Shown here one piece after another: positions 23,175 through 30,657 of a stretch of 32,015 nt of DNA. The stretch lies in NCBI GenBank assembly GCA_947170435.1, contig CAMVTO010000027.1:1-32015 (forward strand), given 5' to 3'. The translations under genes and the position numbers were made by a program. The first letter of the stretch is position 1. Every line of letters starts with the position of its first letter. The notes under the pieces were generated by a model. The model did no database searches, was not told the origin of the DNA, and saw nothing but the letters and a program-made list of their open reading frames with translations. The stretch comes from an uncultured Clostridia bacterium (GTDB lineage Bacteria > Bacillota > Clostridia > Oscillospirales > Oscillospiraceae).

Positions 23175-23459
23175 GTGTTGGACTGTTTTGCGCAAATTAC
23201 CCCGAACTGGCTGAACCGTGCCTACCTGTACAACGGCTCGTACGGCCCGTTGTTCCATGACTTCCGCTATCGGCTGGAGATGGACGCCAAGGAGAAGAAG
23301 GTCACGGCGACCACCTATTCCAAAGCCTGCTTCGAGGCGGCGGATGATCGGGAGACGGAGACCTTCGACTGGACAGACGAAGGCGTGGAGATCATGAAGA
23401 ACTGGCTGCAGGCGCAGTACGAGGCGTTCGCGGCGCTGGAAGCAGCTGAAACCGCATAA
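23175..23459 (+). CDS. Small conserved-looking protein, unknown function
   Basis: A 94-residue soluble protein with no family that I can name. The GTG at 23175 is preferred as start, with AGGAG 11 bases before it; a TTG follows directly. The reading frame is open upstream into the kinase gene, but that region is clearly kinase coding in another frame. The protein is rich in aromatic residues at its N-terminal half (FAQITPNWLNRAYLYNGSYG, then HDFRYRLEMD), which looks like a compact alpha/beta fold, and ends in an Ala/Glu-rich helix. It starts 7 bases after the kinase stop and is followed by a strong terminator, so both genes form one transcript. A link to the kinase is possible but unproven. 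Confidence 0.7.
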   Translation: MLDCFAQITPNWLNRAYLYNGSYGPLFHDFRYRLEMDAKEKKVTATTYSKACFEAADDRETETFDWTDEGVEIMKNWLQAQYEAFAALEAAETA

Positions 23460-23462
23460 ACG

Positions 23463-23493
23463 AAAGCATCCCGCGGCAAGCGGGATGCTTTTT
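23463..23493. terminator. Intrinsic terminator shared by convergent genes
   Basis: Arms 23463-23474 and 23480-23491 pair perfectly (12 bp, loop GGCAA), followed by CTTTTTC on the + strand. It ends the kinase/small-protein transcript. The DUF4037 stop codon on the minus strand begins at its edge, and the A-rich start of the left arm gives a short U-run for that direction too. Confidence 0.85.
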
Positions 23494-24410
23494 CATACGG
23501 TTGCAAGGATGTGCAGGTTGCGGATGAACGAGTCACGGATGCGATCGTTGACGGCGTAGGCGTGGCGCTCCAGCTCGTTGTCCGGCACGTCGGAAAGCTG
23601 CTGCTCGCGCAGTGCCGCGGCGACCGCGGCGCAAACGCGCTCGATCTCCGCGATACCGCCGCCGGTGAGCAGCGCTTCCAGCGGCTGTGCCAAGGACGGC
23701 GCCTCCGGCAGCTCCCGCAGGGCGCGAAAGCTCCATTTGTAATACGGCTGATAGCGACGCTCCAGCAGAAACAGCGCGGACAGGGCGGCGCGCACAAACT
23801 CATGGGCGGCGAGCCGCGCCGCGGCGCGCTCGCTGTGGGCGAGGCAGCGGGAGAAATTGTACTGCCCGGCTTGTCCCATCAGCAGCAGCTGCCCGGCAAG
23901 GCGCTTGCGCCGCACATCCTCGGGAAAGTACCGCAGCGCTTCGCGAATTCGCGAGACCTCGCCGTATTCGTCAAAGAACACTGCGCCGTTGGTGGCCTCC
24001 GCCAACGCTTGCTCCGGCAGCGTCAGCCATTGCTCGACGGTCAGCTCAGCATTGGGGGAGCCGACGGTTTTTTGGAAAAACTCCTCTGTCCGCAGTACGC
24101 CGTGGCGGTTGCCGCCCACGGGCAGCAGGATTTCCCGGGAAATGCCGCGAAACGTTTTGGGCAGCTTGGCATAAGCACGCTCGAGCAGGAACTCGCCGCG
24201 CCGGTCAACGATGTCCTCACCGGGGAGAAAGATGCAGAAGCCCGGTTCAAAATCGTGATCGCGGGAAACCTCGTCGTCGTAGCCAAAGCACTCCGATCCG
24301 CTGCCGAACAGTCCCACCGCCAGAAACGGCAGCAGCGCAGGGAATTCCCGTTCCAGCATGGGCTTGCCGCATTCCTCATAGAACGCGCGGGATAAGTCAA
24401 GACCCTTCAT
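23493..24410 (-). CDS. DUF4037 nucleotidyltransferase-like protein
   Basis: A 305-residue protein of the DUF4037 kind. The N-terminal third has a nucleotidyltransferase-like core: AVGLFGSGSECFGYDD (31-46) followed by SRDHDFEPGF (49-58), where Gly36-Ser37 and Asp51/Asp53 match the GS...DxD pattern. The rest is helical and basic. The reading frame extends upstream on the minus strand, but there it overlaps the TPR gene in another phase; ATG 24410 is the natural start and overlaps the TPR stop by 14 bases, implying coupling. The substrate is unknown; relatives with this fold transfer nucleotides to small molecules, RNA or proteins. The pairing with a TPR protein suggests they work together. It has no evident tie to the neighbouring aroD except shared transcription. 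Confidence 0.85.
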   Translation of the reverse strand: MKGLDLSRAFYEECGKPMLEREFPALLPFLAVGLFGSGSECFGYDDEVSRDHDFEPGFCIFLPGEDIVDRRGEFLLERAYAKLPKTFRGISREILLPVGGNRHGVLRTEEFFQKTVGSPNAELTVEQWLTLPEQALAEATNGAVFFDEYGEVSRIREALRYFPEDVRRKRLAGQLLLMGQAGQYNFSRCLAHSERAAARLAAHEFVRAALSALFLLERRYQPYYKWSFRALRELPEAPSLAQPLEALLTGGGIAEIERVCAAVAAALREQQLSDVPDNELERHAYAVNDRIRDSFIRNLHILATV

Positions 24411-25242
24411 GGTAAAGCCTCTCCGCCGTCTCCCGCAGCTCCGCCGCCGCGGCAAACCAGCCGTAGTAGGAAAAGCCCGGCGCACACTTCTCGCACACGA
24501 AGGCATAGTAGCCGTCGCGCGGTGCGTCGGTGGTCTGAAGCAGATCGTAGGCGCGCTCGAGCAGCGCCGAGATCTCTGCCTCGCTGTCCTCAACGCCGCG
24601 CTCCGCGGCGATGGTATCCGCGCGGTTGAGGCAGGTGACCGCCTGCTCCAGCGTACCGCCGCGCACCTTTGCCATGCGCTCCATGGCAAAGTCGTAGAGC
24701 CCGTGCGCCTCAGCGTAGCGGCCCAGTGCGGTGCAGACCACCGCCATATTGTTGTAAAGCCCGCCAAGCAGCTGCGGCTGCACGTCGGGGATCGCCTCAT
24801 AGACCGCTTTCGCCTGCTGAAAGAGCTCCAGCGCACGCGCGTTCTCGCCGAACGCGTTGCAGGCGGTGGCGGCGTTGACCAGTGTGGTGCCGGCCGTGAC
24901 GGTGCCCGCCATGTCCAGCGCGTCCAGCAGCGCCAGGGCACGGTCGACGTACCGCAGGGCGTTGTCCCGCGCGCCGGTCTTGCGGTAGTGGCCGATCAGC
25001 TCGTTGCAGAGGAACAGCTCGCCGCGCAGATCGTGGCCCAGCTTCGCCTCCTCCATCCAATAGAGCAGGTGCCGTTCCACGCCGCCGTAGTCGCGGCGGC
25101 TCATATATTCATCCAGCTTTTCGGCGATGCGCTGCTGCGGGATCGGGATGACCTCCGGCGCGGAGCCGTAATGCTCATCACCCAGCAGGCAGCGAGGTTC
25201 AGCGTAATCTTCGGGCCGCAGGGCATCTGTTTCGTGATTCAT
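24397..25242 (-). CDS. TPR-repeat protein paired with DUF4037 protein
   Basis: A 281-residue, largely helical soluble protein. Tetratricopeptide-like helix pairs run from about residue 55 to 260, for example RDNALRYVDRALALLDALDM, GENARALELFQQAKAVYEAI and GRYAEAHGLYDFAMERMAKV, each with the small/large residue spacing of TPRs. The first 45 residues look unstructured. TPRs bind other proteins, and the obvious candidate is the DUF4037 product, whose start overlaps this gene's stop by 14 bases. A GGAGG site lies 6 bases before the ATG. It begins 29 bases after the aroD stop, so it is probably read from the aroD promoter. No catalytic motif is visible and its biological role is unknown. Confidence 0.82.
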   Translation of the reverse strand: MNHETDALRPEDYAEPRCLLGDEHYGSAPEVIPIPQQRIAEKLDEYMSRRDYGGVERHLLYWMEEAKLGHDLRGELFLCNELIGHYRKTGARDNALRYVDRALALLDALDMAGTVTAGTTLVNAATACNAFGENARALELFQQAKAVYEAIPDVQPQLLGGLYNNMAVVCTALGRYAEAHGLYDFAMERMAKVRGGTLEQAVTCLNRADTIAAERGVEDSEAEISALLERAYDLLQTTDAPRDGYYAFVCEKCAPGFSYYGWFAAAAELRETAERLYHEGS

Positions 25243-25271
25243 AACGTCCTCCGATTGAGAAAAGAAATGGG

Positions 25272-26036
25272 TTATTCCGCCGTGTCGTGCAGCAGCTCAA
25301 GCGTTGCGCGCAGCTCCGTCACGGGGAGCTGTCCGGGGGCGGAGCGCTGATCCGCCGTGCCGAAGGTCAGCGCGGAGCCGAAGACCTCGCCGCACAGGCG
25401 GCTGATCGCGCCCAATGGTGACATGGACATGGTGGCGATGGGCCGGTCGGCGTAGCGGCGCGTCATCTCCTCGGTGGCCTGAAGCAGCGTCAGCACGTCG
25501 GCGGGAGACTTGGGCATGACCGCGATCTTCGCCACATCCGCGCCCATATCCTGTGCCTTGCGCAGCCACGCGATCAGCGTATCCTTGGGCGGCGTCCTGT
25601 GGAAATCGTGGCAGGAGCCGATGACGGTCACGCCGGCGCGGTGCGCCGCTTCGATACCTGCGCGCACCGGAGCATCGCCGGTATGGATCTCCAGATCAAC
25701 GGCGTCCACGCAGCCGGACTCCGCCGCCGCTGCGGTGAGCGCGATGTACGCAGTGGGGGAAGCCTCCCGTTCGCCGCCCTCCTTCATCGTGCGAAAGGTG
25801 AACAGCAGGGGCTTTTTGCCCAGCGCGTCACGCAGCGCCGCAAGGGTGCGCAGCAGCGCGGCGCGGTCGAGTACGTCGTCGTAATAATCCGCGCGCCACT
25901 CCACAATGTCGCAGGGCGCGGCGGCGACTACGCGCGCGCTGCGCAAAATCTCCTCCGCCGTCCGGCCAACGATGGGCGCGGCAATTTTAGGCAGCCCCGC
26001 GCCGAGGGGCACGGAGCCGATAAAAACAGTCTTCAT
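25272..26036 (-). CDS. aroD: 3-dehydroquinate dehydratase, type I
   Basis: AroD converts 3-dehydroquinate to 3-dehydroshikimate, the third step of the shikimate pathway, by a Schiff-base mechanism. At 254 residues it matches the type I family, and the active-site residues fall at the classical numbers: Glu46 in EWRAD, His143 in SCHDFHRT and Lys170 in AKIAVMP. MSMSPLGAISRLCGEVFGSALTFG is the conserved C-terminal substrate loop, including the Arg that holds the carboxylate. Ribosome site AGAGGT is 7 bases before the ATG, with a good promoter upstream. The gene is divergent from chorismate mutase-aroC, so two shikimate units share a control region. Confidence 0.96.
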   Translation of the reverse strand: MKTVFIGSVPLGAGLPKIAAPIVGRTAEEILRSARVVAAAPCDIVEWRADYYDDVLDRAALLRTLAALRDALGKKPLLFTFRTMKEGGEREASPTAYIALTAAAAESGCVDAVDLEIHTGDAPVRAGIEAAHRAGVTVIGSCHDFHRTPPKDTLIAWLRKAQDMGADVAKIAVMPKSPADVLTLLQATEEMTRRYADRPIATMSMSPLGAISRLCGEVFGSALTFGTADQRSAPGQLPVTELRATLELLHDTAE

Positions 26037-26065
26037 GCAAGATACCTCTTTTTGTCACTCTCTAT

Positions 26066-26094
26066 AGAATATCGTGTTCCGGTGACGAGGTCAA
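26066..26094 (-). promoter_or_regulatory. Promoter of aroD unit
   Basis: On the minus strand: TTGACC (26089-26094), 17-base spacer, TATTCT (26066-26071). It lies about 30 bases upstream of the aroD ATG and back to back with a TTGACA on the + strand. Confidence 0.65.
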
Positions 26095-26106
26095 TATGAA
26101 AAAAAC

Positions 26107-26136
26107 TTGACAGGGCTTTGGGTTCGATGGTAGCTT
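26107..26136 (+). promoter_or_regulatory. Candidate promoter of chorismate mutase-aroC
   Basis: Perfect TTGACA (26107-26112), then an 18-base spacer and a weak TAGCTT (26131-26136). The -10 box is poor, so expression may be low or need help. Confidence 0.4.
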
Positions 26137-26165
26137 TAATTATTCCACAAAACGAGGTGAGATCC

Positions 26166-26441
26166 ATGACGCTGGAGGAGGCAAGGGCCGAGATCGCGGC
26201 CATTGACCGGGAAATGGCGGCGCTGTTTGAGCGGCGCATGGCGGCGGCGGAGGCGATCGCGGACTGGAAGCAGGCGCACGGCCTGCCCGTTCTGGATGAA
26301 GCGCAGGAGGCGCGAGTGATCGAGCGCGGCGCAGCACAGATCGACAATCCCGCGATCCGGGCGCTGTATCAGGACTTTCAGCGCGGCGTGATGCGCCTCT
26401 CGCGGGAGTATCAGCAGCAGCGAATGGAGGAACGCAGATGA
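26166..26441 (+). CDS. Chorismate mutase, AroQ type (stand-alone)
   Basis: A 91-residue all-helical chorismate mutase that makes prephenate from chorismate for Phe and Tyr. By alignment to the E. coli P-protein domain the active-site residues are Arg7, Arg24, Lys35, Asp44 and Glu48; the position of the E. coli Arg51 is Gln47 here, a substitution worth noting. The final helix carries Gln-rich EYQQQRMEERR. The start at 26166 is supported by CGAGGTGAG just upstream; an earlier in-frame start (26118) would fall within the promoter. Its stop overlaps the aroC start (ATGA), so chorismate use and production are coupled. It has no dehydratase or regulatory ACT domain fused. Confidence 0.88.
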   Translation: MTLEEARAEIAAIDREMAALFERRMAAAEAIADWKQAHGLPVLDEAQEARVIERGAAQIDNPAIRALYQDFQRGVMRLSREYQQQRMEERR

Positions 26442-27526
26442 AGAACACCTTTGGCAGCAGCGTGGCGGTGACGTTATTCGGCGAGAGCCACGGAGCGGCG
26501 GTAGGCGCGGTGCTGGACGGTATGGCGCCCGGCGTGCCGGTGGACGAAGCGTTTATCGCCCGGCAATTAGAGCTGCGCCGACCCTGCGGCACGATCTCTA
26601 CGGCGCGGCGGGAGCCGGACGCCGTTGAGATCGTCAGCGGCGTGTTCGAGGGCAAGACGACCGGGACGCCGCTGTGCATCCTGATCCGCAACACGGACGC
26701 CAACAGCGCGGCTTATGACCGCGATCTGGCACGACCCGGTCACGCGGACTATACGGCCCATGTGAAATACCACGGCTTTGCGGACTATCGCGGTGGGGGC
26801 CACTTCTCCGGTCGCGTTACCGCGGCGCTGGTTGCCGTGGGCGCGGTGGCACTGACAGCGCTGCGGAGTCGAGGCATTGCCATCGGCACCCACATTGCCC
26901 GCTGCGGTGGCGTTGCGGATCGTGACTTTGAGGATTTGCGCGCGGATATCGCCGCGCTGGCGGAGAAGCGCTTTGCCGTGCTGGACGACGCGCGGGGCGA
27001 GGCAATGCGCGCCGCCATCGAGGCCGCTGCGGCGGAGGGTGACAGCGTGGGCGGTGTGCTGGAAACAGCGGTGACGCGACTCCCCGCGGGAGTAGGCGAG
27101 CCGTGGTTCGACACGTTGGAGGGACAGCTTGCCCATATTCTGTTCTCAATCCCCGCGATCAAGGGCGTGGAGTTTGGCGACGGCTTTGCGCTCGCCAACT
27201 TGCGCGGCAGCGAGAGCAATGACGCGCTGCAGATGGAGAACGGCATCGTGCGCACCGCGAGCAATCACAGCGGCGGGATCAACGGCGGGATCAGCAACGG
27301 TATGCCGCTGCTGCTGCGCTGTGCAGTGAAGCCCACACCGTCGATCCGCAAGCCGCAGGAGACGATCCATCTGACCACGGGCGAGCGGACGCAGCTACAG
27401 CTCAGCGGGCGGCACGATCCCGCCATTGTCCACCGTGCCCGTGCGGTGGTGGACAGCGCGGTGGCGCTGACGCTGTGCGACGCGCTGGCGCTGCGCTTCG
27501 GAACGGACTATCTCGCAGAAAAATGA
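26438..27526 (+). CDS. aroC: Chorismate synthase
   Basis: AroC makes chorismate from 5-enolpyruvylshikimate-3-phosphate, with reduced FMN as cofactor. The 362-residue length is standard. Signatures include GESHGAAVGAVLDG (15-28) with the conserved His18, RPGHADYTAHVKYHG, YRGGGHFSGRVTA, and the flavin/substrate segment GSESNDALQMENG, followed by SNHSGGINGGISNGMP and the C-terminal RHDPAIVHRA. It overlaps the chorismate mutase gene by 4 bases and ends 1 base before a terminator hairpin that it shares with lysA. All expected regions are intact. Confidence 0.97.
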   Translation: MKNTFGSSVAVTLFGESHGAAVGAVLDGMAPGVPVDEAFIARQLELRRPCGTISTARREPDAVEIVSGVFEGKTTGTPLCILIRNTDANSAAYDRDLARPGHADYTAHVKYHGFADYRGGGHFSGRVTAALVAVGAVALTALRSRGIAIGTHIARCGGVADRDFEDLRADIAALAEKRFAVLDDARGEAMRAAIEAAAAEGDSVGGVLETAVTRLPAGVGEPWFDTLEGQLAHILFSIPAIKGVEFGDGFALANLRGSESNDALQMENGIVRTASNHSGGINGGISNGMPLLLRCAVKPTPSIRKPQETIHLTTGERTQLQLSGRHDPAIVHRARAVVDSAVALTLCDALALRFGTDYLAEK

Positions 27527-27527
27527 G

Positions 27528-27557
27528 AAGAGGGAGACGACCGTCTCCCTCTTTTTT
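27528..27557. terminator. Bidirectional intrinsic terminator between aroC and lysA
   Basis: Arms 27528-27539 and 27542-27553 pair perfectly, followed by TTTT on the + strand (T6 in all). On the minus strand the stem is followed by CTCATTTTTCTG. It serves the convergent aroC and lysA transcripts; the lysA stop codon lies at its edge. Confidence 0.85.
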
Positions 27558-28872
27558 ATTGTGCGTTTTCGATGAGATCCAGCGCCGTCAGATCCTCAAA
27601 GGTCTCGCGCCGGACGGCGACATAGCTCTCGCCGCCGCGCAGCATCACGATGGGCGGGCGCGGAAGCCGGTTATAGTTAGACGCCATGGAGTAGTTATAT
27701 GCGCCGGTGGTGCACACGGCGACCAGATCGCCGCGGCGGATATCCTCCGGCATGGGAACGTTTTCCTGAATGATGTCGCCGCTCTCACAGCAGCGTCCCA
27801 CCACGGAGCACACAAACGGCCTCGGCGCGCCCATATTTCCCGCGGGGAGTACGGTATAGCGTGACCGGTAGAGCGCAAAACGGGGGTTGTCCCCCATGCC
27901 GCCGTCGATGGCGACATAGTTTTTGTAGCCCGGAATGCGCTTGACCGCGCCGACGCTGTAGAGCGTCAGCCCCGCGTCGGCGACAATGCTCCTTCCCGGC
28001 TCCATCAGGATCGCTGGCTCGGGAATTTCAAGCCGTTGGCAGGTCTCGTGGACCACATCGGCGACGCTGCCGATCTTTCCGGCAATGTCCGGTATGGGAT
28101 CGTCCTCTGTATAGCGCACGCCGTAGCCGCCGCCGAGGTCGAGCTGCCGCGCGGTGTAGCCGTGCTGATTGCGCATGGCGGCAATGAACTCCAGCATGAT
28201 GACCGCGGCGCGCTCGAACACATCCTCCGCGAACACCTGCGAGCCGACGTGGCAATGGAACCCCGCCAGATCAATGTGCGAAAGCCCCAGCGCGGCGGCG
28301 GTCAGCTCCGCGGCCTGTCCGGTCTCGATCGCGGCGCCGAATTTACTGTCCACCTTGCCGGTGTTCACCGCCGCGTAGGTATGGGTGTCGATGCCCGGCG
28401 TCAGCCGCAGCAGAACCGGCTGGCGCATGCCGCGCCTGGCAGCCTCCGCGTCGATGGCGGCCAGTTCCTCGGCGCTGTCCGCGACAAAGCAGCCCACGCC
28501 ATGATCCATGGCGCAGGCGATGTCCGCGTCAGTTTTGCAATTTCCGTGGAAATACGCGTTTGCGAGGTCGTATCCCGCTTTGGCGGCGGTGCAGATCTCG
28601 CCGCAGGACACCACGTCGATGCCCATGCCCAGCTCGGAGAGAATGCGGTACATCTGCGTGAAGCAGCAGGCCTTGCCCGCAAAGAGCGGGCGGGAGCCCG
28701 CGCGGAAATGCCGGCGCATCGCGTCTAAGTAAACGCGGCAGTTGTGCCGGATGCGCGCCTCGTCCATGAGGTACAGCGGCGTGCCGTACTGTGCGGCGAG
28801 AGCGGCGGTATCCTGCCCGGCAAAAGTCAGGTGCCCGGTGTCGTTGACGCCGAGGTTGTCACAGGTGAACAT
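27556..28872 (-). CDS. lysA: Diaminopimelate decarboxylase
   Basis: LysA decarboxylates meso-diaminopimelate to L-lysine with PLP. The 438-residue protein has the PLP Lys67 in FAGKACC, HVGSQ (208-212), the glycine loop GGGYG (247-251), EPGRS (291-295) that binds the cofactor phosphate, CESGD (362-366) with the catalytic Cys from the partner subunit, and GAYNYSMASNYN (390-401). The ATG at 28872 is taken as start because AGAGGG lies 8 bases before it; a TTG two codons upstream would be too close. It is the last gene of the dapA-dapB-ddh-lysA operon, 19 bases after ddh. Confidence 0.97.
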   Translation of the reverse strand: MFTCDNLGVNDTGHLTFAGQDTAALAAQYGTPLYLMDEARIRHNCRVYLDAMRRHFRAGSRPLFAGKACCFTQMYRILSELGMGIDVVSCGEICTAAKAGYDLANAYFHGNCKTDADIACAMDHGVGCFVADSAEELAAIDAEAARRGMRQPVLLRLTPGIDTHTYAAVNTGKVDSKFGAAIETGQAAELTAAALGLSHIDLAGFHCHVGSQVFAEDVFERAAVIMLEFIAAMRNQHGYTARQLDLGGGYGVRYTEDDPIPDIAGKIGSVADVVHETCQRLEIPEPAILMEPGRSIVADAGLTLYSVGAVKRIPGYKNYVAIDGGMGDNPRFALYRSRYTVLPAGNMGAPRPFVCSVVGRCCESGDIIQENVPMPEDIRRGDLVAVCTTGAYNYSMASNYNRLPRPPIVMLRGGESYVAVRRETFEDLTALDLIENAQ

Positions 28873-28891
28873 TTCCAATACCCTCTGTTTC

Positions 28892-29869
28892 TTACAGCAT
28901 GTGCGCGCGCAGTTCTTCGCCGGAGAGCGGGGAGAGGTCGGCGGGCGCGATATCGAAGATGGTTTTGCAGCCCTGGTCGCCGCGCTTCGCCATCCTGTTC
29001 ACGGCGCGGGCGAGTGCCACCAGCACGCCTGCGGTGAACTCGGGGTTGGAATCCAGTGTCAGGCGGTATTCGATGGTATGGCTGTGATTCTTGTCCAGCC
29101 CCGTCTTGCCCGTGCGGAACACGAAGCCGCCGTGGGGCAGCTCACGGTGATCGCGCGCCATCTCGTCCGCGGAGATGAACGTGACCGTGGTATCGTACTC
29201 GTCAAAGTAGTTGGGCATGGTGACGATTGCCTGTTCGATCGCGGCTTTGTCCGCGCCGTCCTCCGCCACAACAAAGACCTCGCGGCGGTGCTTCTGCCGA
29301 GTGGTCAGCTCCGGCATGGAGCCGCTGCGCACCGCGTCCAGCGCCTCGGGCACAGGGATGGTGTACTGCCGCGCGTCTGCGACGCCGTCGATGCGGCGCA
29401 CCGCGTCGCTGTGGCCCTGGCTGACGCCGCGGCCCCAGAAGGTGTAATCTTTGCCCTCGGGCAGGATCACGGAGCCATAGAGCCGGGCGAGGGAAAACAT
29501 GCCCGGGTCCCAGCCGCCGGAGATCAGCGCCACATGACCGCTTTCTTTCGCGGCGGCGTCCACATTGGCGAAGTGCTCTGGGATGCGGGCGTGGGTATCA
29601 AAGCTGTCCACGACGTTGATTTTTTTCGCCAGCGCCGGGGTCATTTCGGGCAGATCCGTGGCGCTGCCGCCGCAGATGATCAGCACGTCAATACCGCTCG
29701 CGCGCGCGTCCAGCTCGGACGCCGCAAACACGGGCGCGCCGGTGAGCGTCTTGACGCTTGCGGGAGCGCGGCGCGTGAACACGCCGACGAGCTCCGCGTC
29801 GGGATTTTGGGCAATGGCGCACTCCACGCCGCGCCCGATGTTGCCGTAGCCGTAGATCGCGAGTTTCAT
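28892..29869 (-). CDS. ddh: Meso-diaminopimelate dehydrogenase
   Basis: Ddh makes meso-diaminopimelate in one NADPH- and ammonia-dependent step from tetrahydrodipicolinate, bypassing the succinyl or acetyl branches. It has 325 residues (family about 320-330). The dinucleotide motif GYGNIGRG is at 7-14, with TRRAP after the second strand (NADP-type). The substrate-binding segment SGGWDPGMFSL (117-127) and WGRGVSQGHSDAVRRI (145-160) are diagnostic. Its presence between dapB and lysA shows which lysine route this organism uses; the LL-DAP aminotransferase route common in other Clostridia is not needed here. Ribosome site AAAGGA is 10 bases before the ATG. Confidence 0.96.
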   Translation of the reverse strand: MKLAIYGYGNIGRGVECAIAQNPDAELVGVFTRRAPASVKTLTGAPVFAASELDARASGIDVLIICGGSATDLPEMTPALAKKINVVDSFDTHARIPEHFANVDAAAKESGHVALISGGWDPGMFSLARLYGSVILPEGKDYTFWGRGVSQGHSDAVRRIDGVADARQYTIPVPEALDAVRSGSMPELTTRQKHRREVFVVAEDGADKAAIEQAIVTMPNYFDEYDTTVTFISADEMARDHRELPHGGFVFRTGKTGLDKNHSHTIEYRLTLDSNPEFTAGVLVALARAVNRMAKRGDQGCKTIFDIAPADLSPLSGEELRAHML

Positions 29870-29900
29870 AGTAAGAGAGTCCTTTCAATGAAATTTGCTT

Positions 29901-30647
29901 TTACAGCGATATCATGCTTTTCATGTCATAGAGTCCGGCGCTCTTGCCCTGCAAAAACGCCGCCGCGGCCAGCGCGCCCTCGGCGAACAGCGCGCGGCTG
30001 TGCGCTTCATGCCTGAGCGTGATGGTCTGACTATCAGTGCCGATCATCACCTCGTGCTCACCGACAATATTGCCCATGCGGATGGCGTGGATGCCGATCT
30101 CATTGGGCACGCGTCTGCCGTGTCCGCTGCGGCCGGTAAGCACCGTCGCCTCGGGACGCACCTCGCGTATGGCGTCCGCGATGGCGAGTGCTGTGCCGCT
30201 GGGCGCGTCCAGCTTGCGGTTGTGGTGCTTTTCGATGATCTCAATCTCCGCGTCGGGCATCGCCGCGGCGGTTTTTTTCGCCAGCTCCATGAGCAATGCC
30301 ACACCCAGCGAGCAGTTGGCGGAGAAGAACAGCGGCACCTCGGTCGCCGCCGCAAGGATCGCGGCCTTTTCCTCCTCCGTATGCCCGGTGGTGGCGAGGA
30401 CCAGCGGCAGGTGGTTTTCTTTCACGAAAGACAACAGAGCACTCGTCGCGCTGTGGTGAGAGAAGTCCACCACGCAGTCCACGTCCGTCACCGCGCGGTC
30501 AAAGTCCACCGCGCAGGGAACGTTAAAATCGCTGCAGCTGTGAGGGCTGACGCCGCCCGCCAGTTCTGCGCCGCGATAGCCGGTGAGCGCCAGCTTCGCC
30601 ACCTCACGGCCCATGGCGCCGCCCAGCCCGCTTACTAAGATACGCAT
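29901..30647 (-). CDS. dapB: 4-hydroxy-tetrahydrodipicolinate reductase
   Basis: DapB reduces the DapA product to tetrahydrodipicolinate. This 248-residue protein has the Rossmann motif GLGGAMGREV (7-16), FSHHSA (62-67), the ATTGHT loop (85-90), and the catalytic/substrate block EKHHNRKLDAPSGTA with His141-His142, Lys145 and Gly151-Thr152. It is slightly shorter than the E. coli enzyme (273), as is common in Clostridia. It begins 10 bases after the dapA stop, with GTGAGG overlapping that stop as ribosome site, so the two are coupled. The following ddh gene uses its product. Confidence 0.96.
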   Translation of the reverse strand: MRILVSGLGGAMGREVAKLALTGYRGAELAGGVSPHSCSDFNVPCAVDFDRAVTDVDCVVDFSHHSATSALLSFVKENHLPLVLATTGHTEEEKAAILAAATEVPLFFSANCSLGVALLMELAKKTAAAMPDAEIEIIEKHHNRKLDAPSGTALAIADAIREVRPEATVLTGRSGHGRRVPNEIGIHAIRMGNIVGEHEVMIGTDSQTITLRHEAHSRALFAEGALAAAAFLQGKSAGLYDMKSMISL

Positions 30648-30657
30648 ACACCGCGCC

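Noticed and set aside
24411-24941. Upstream extension of the DUF4037 reading frame to 482 residues
   Set aside because: The added part overlaps the TPR gene in another phase and is Arg/Ser/Pro-rich; the natural start is the ATG at 24410.
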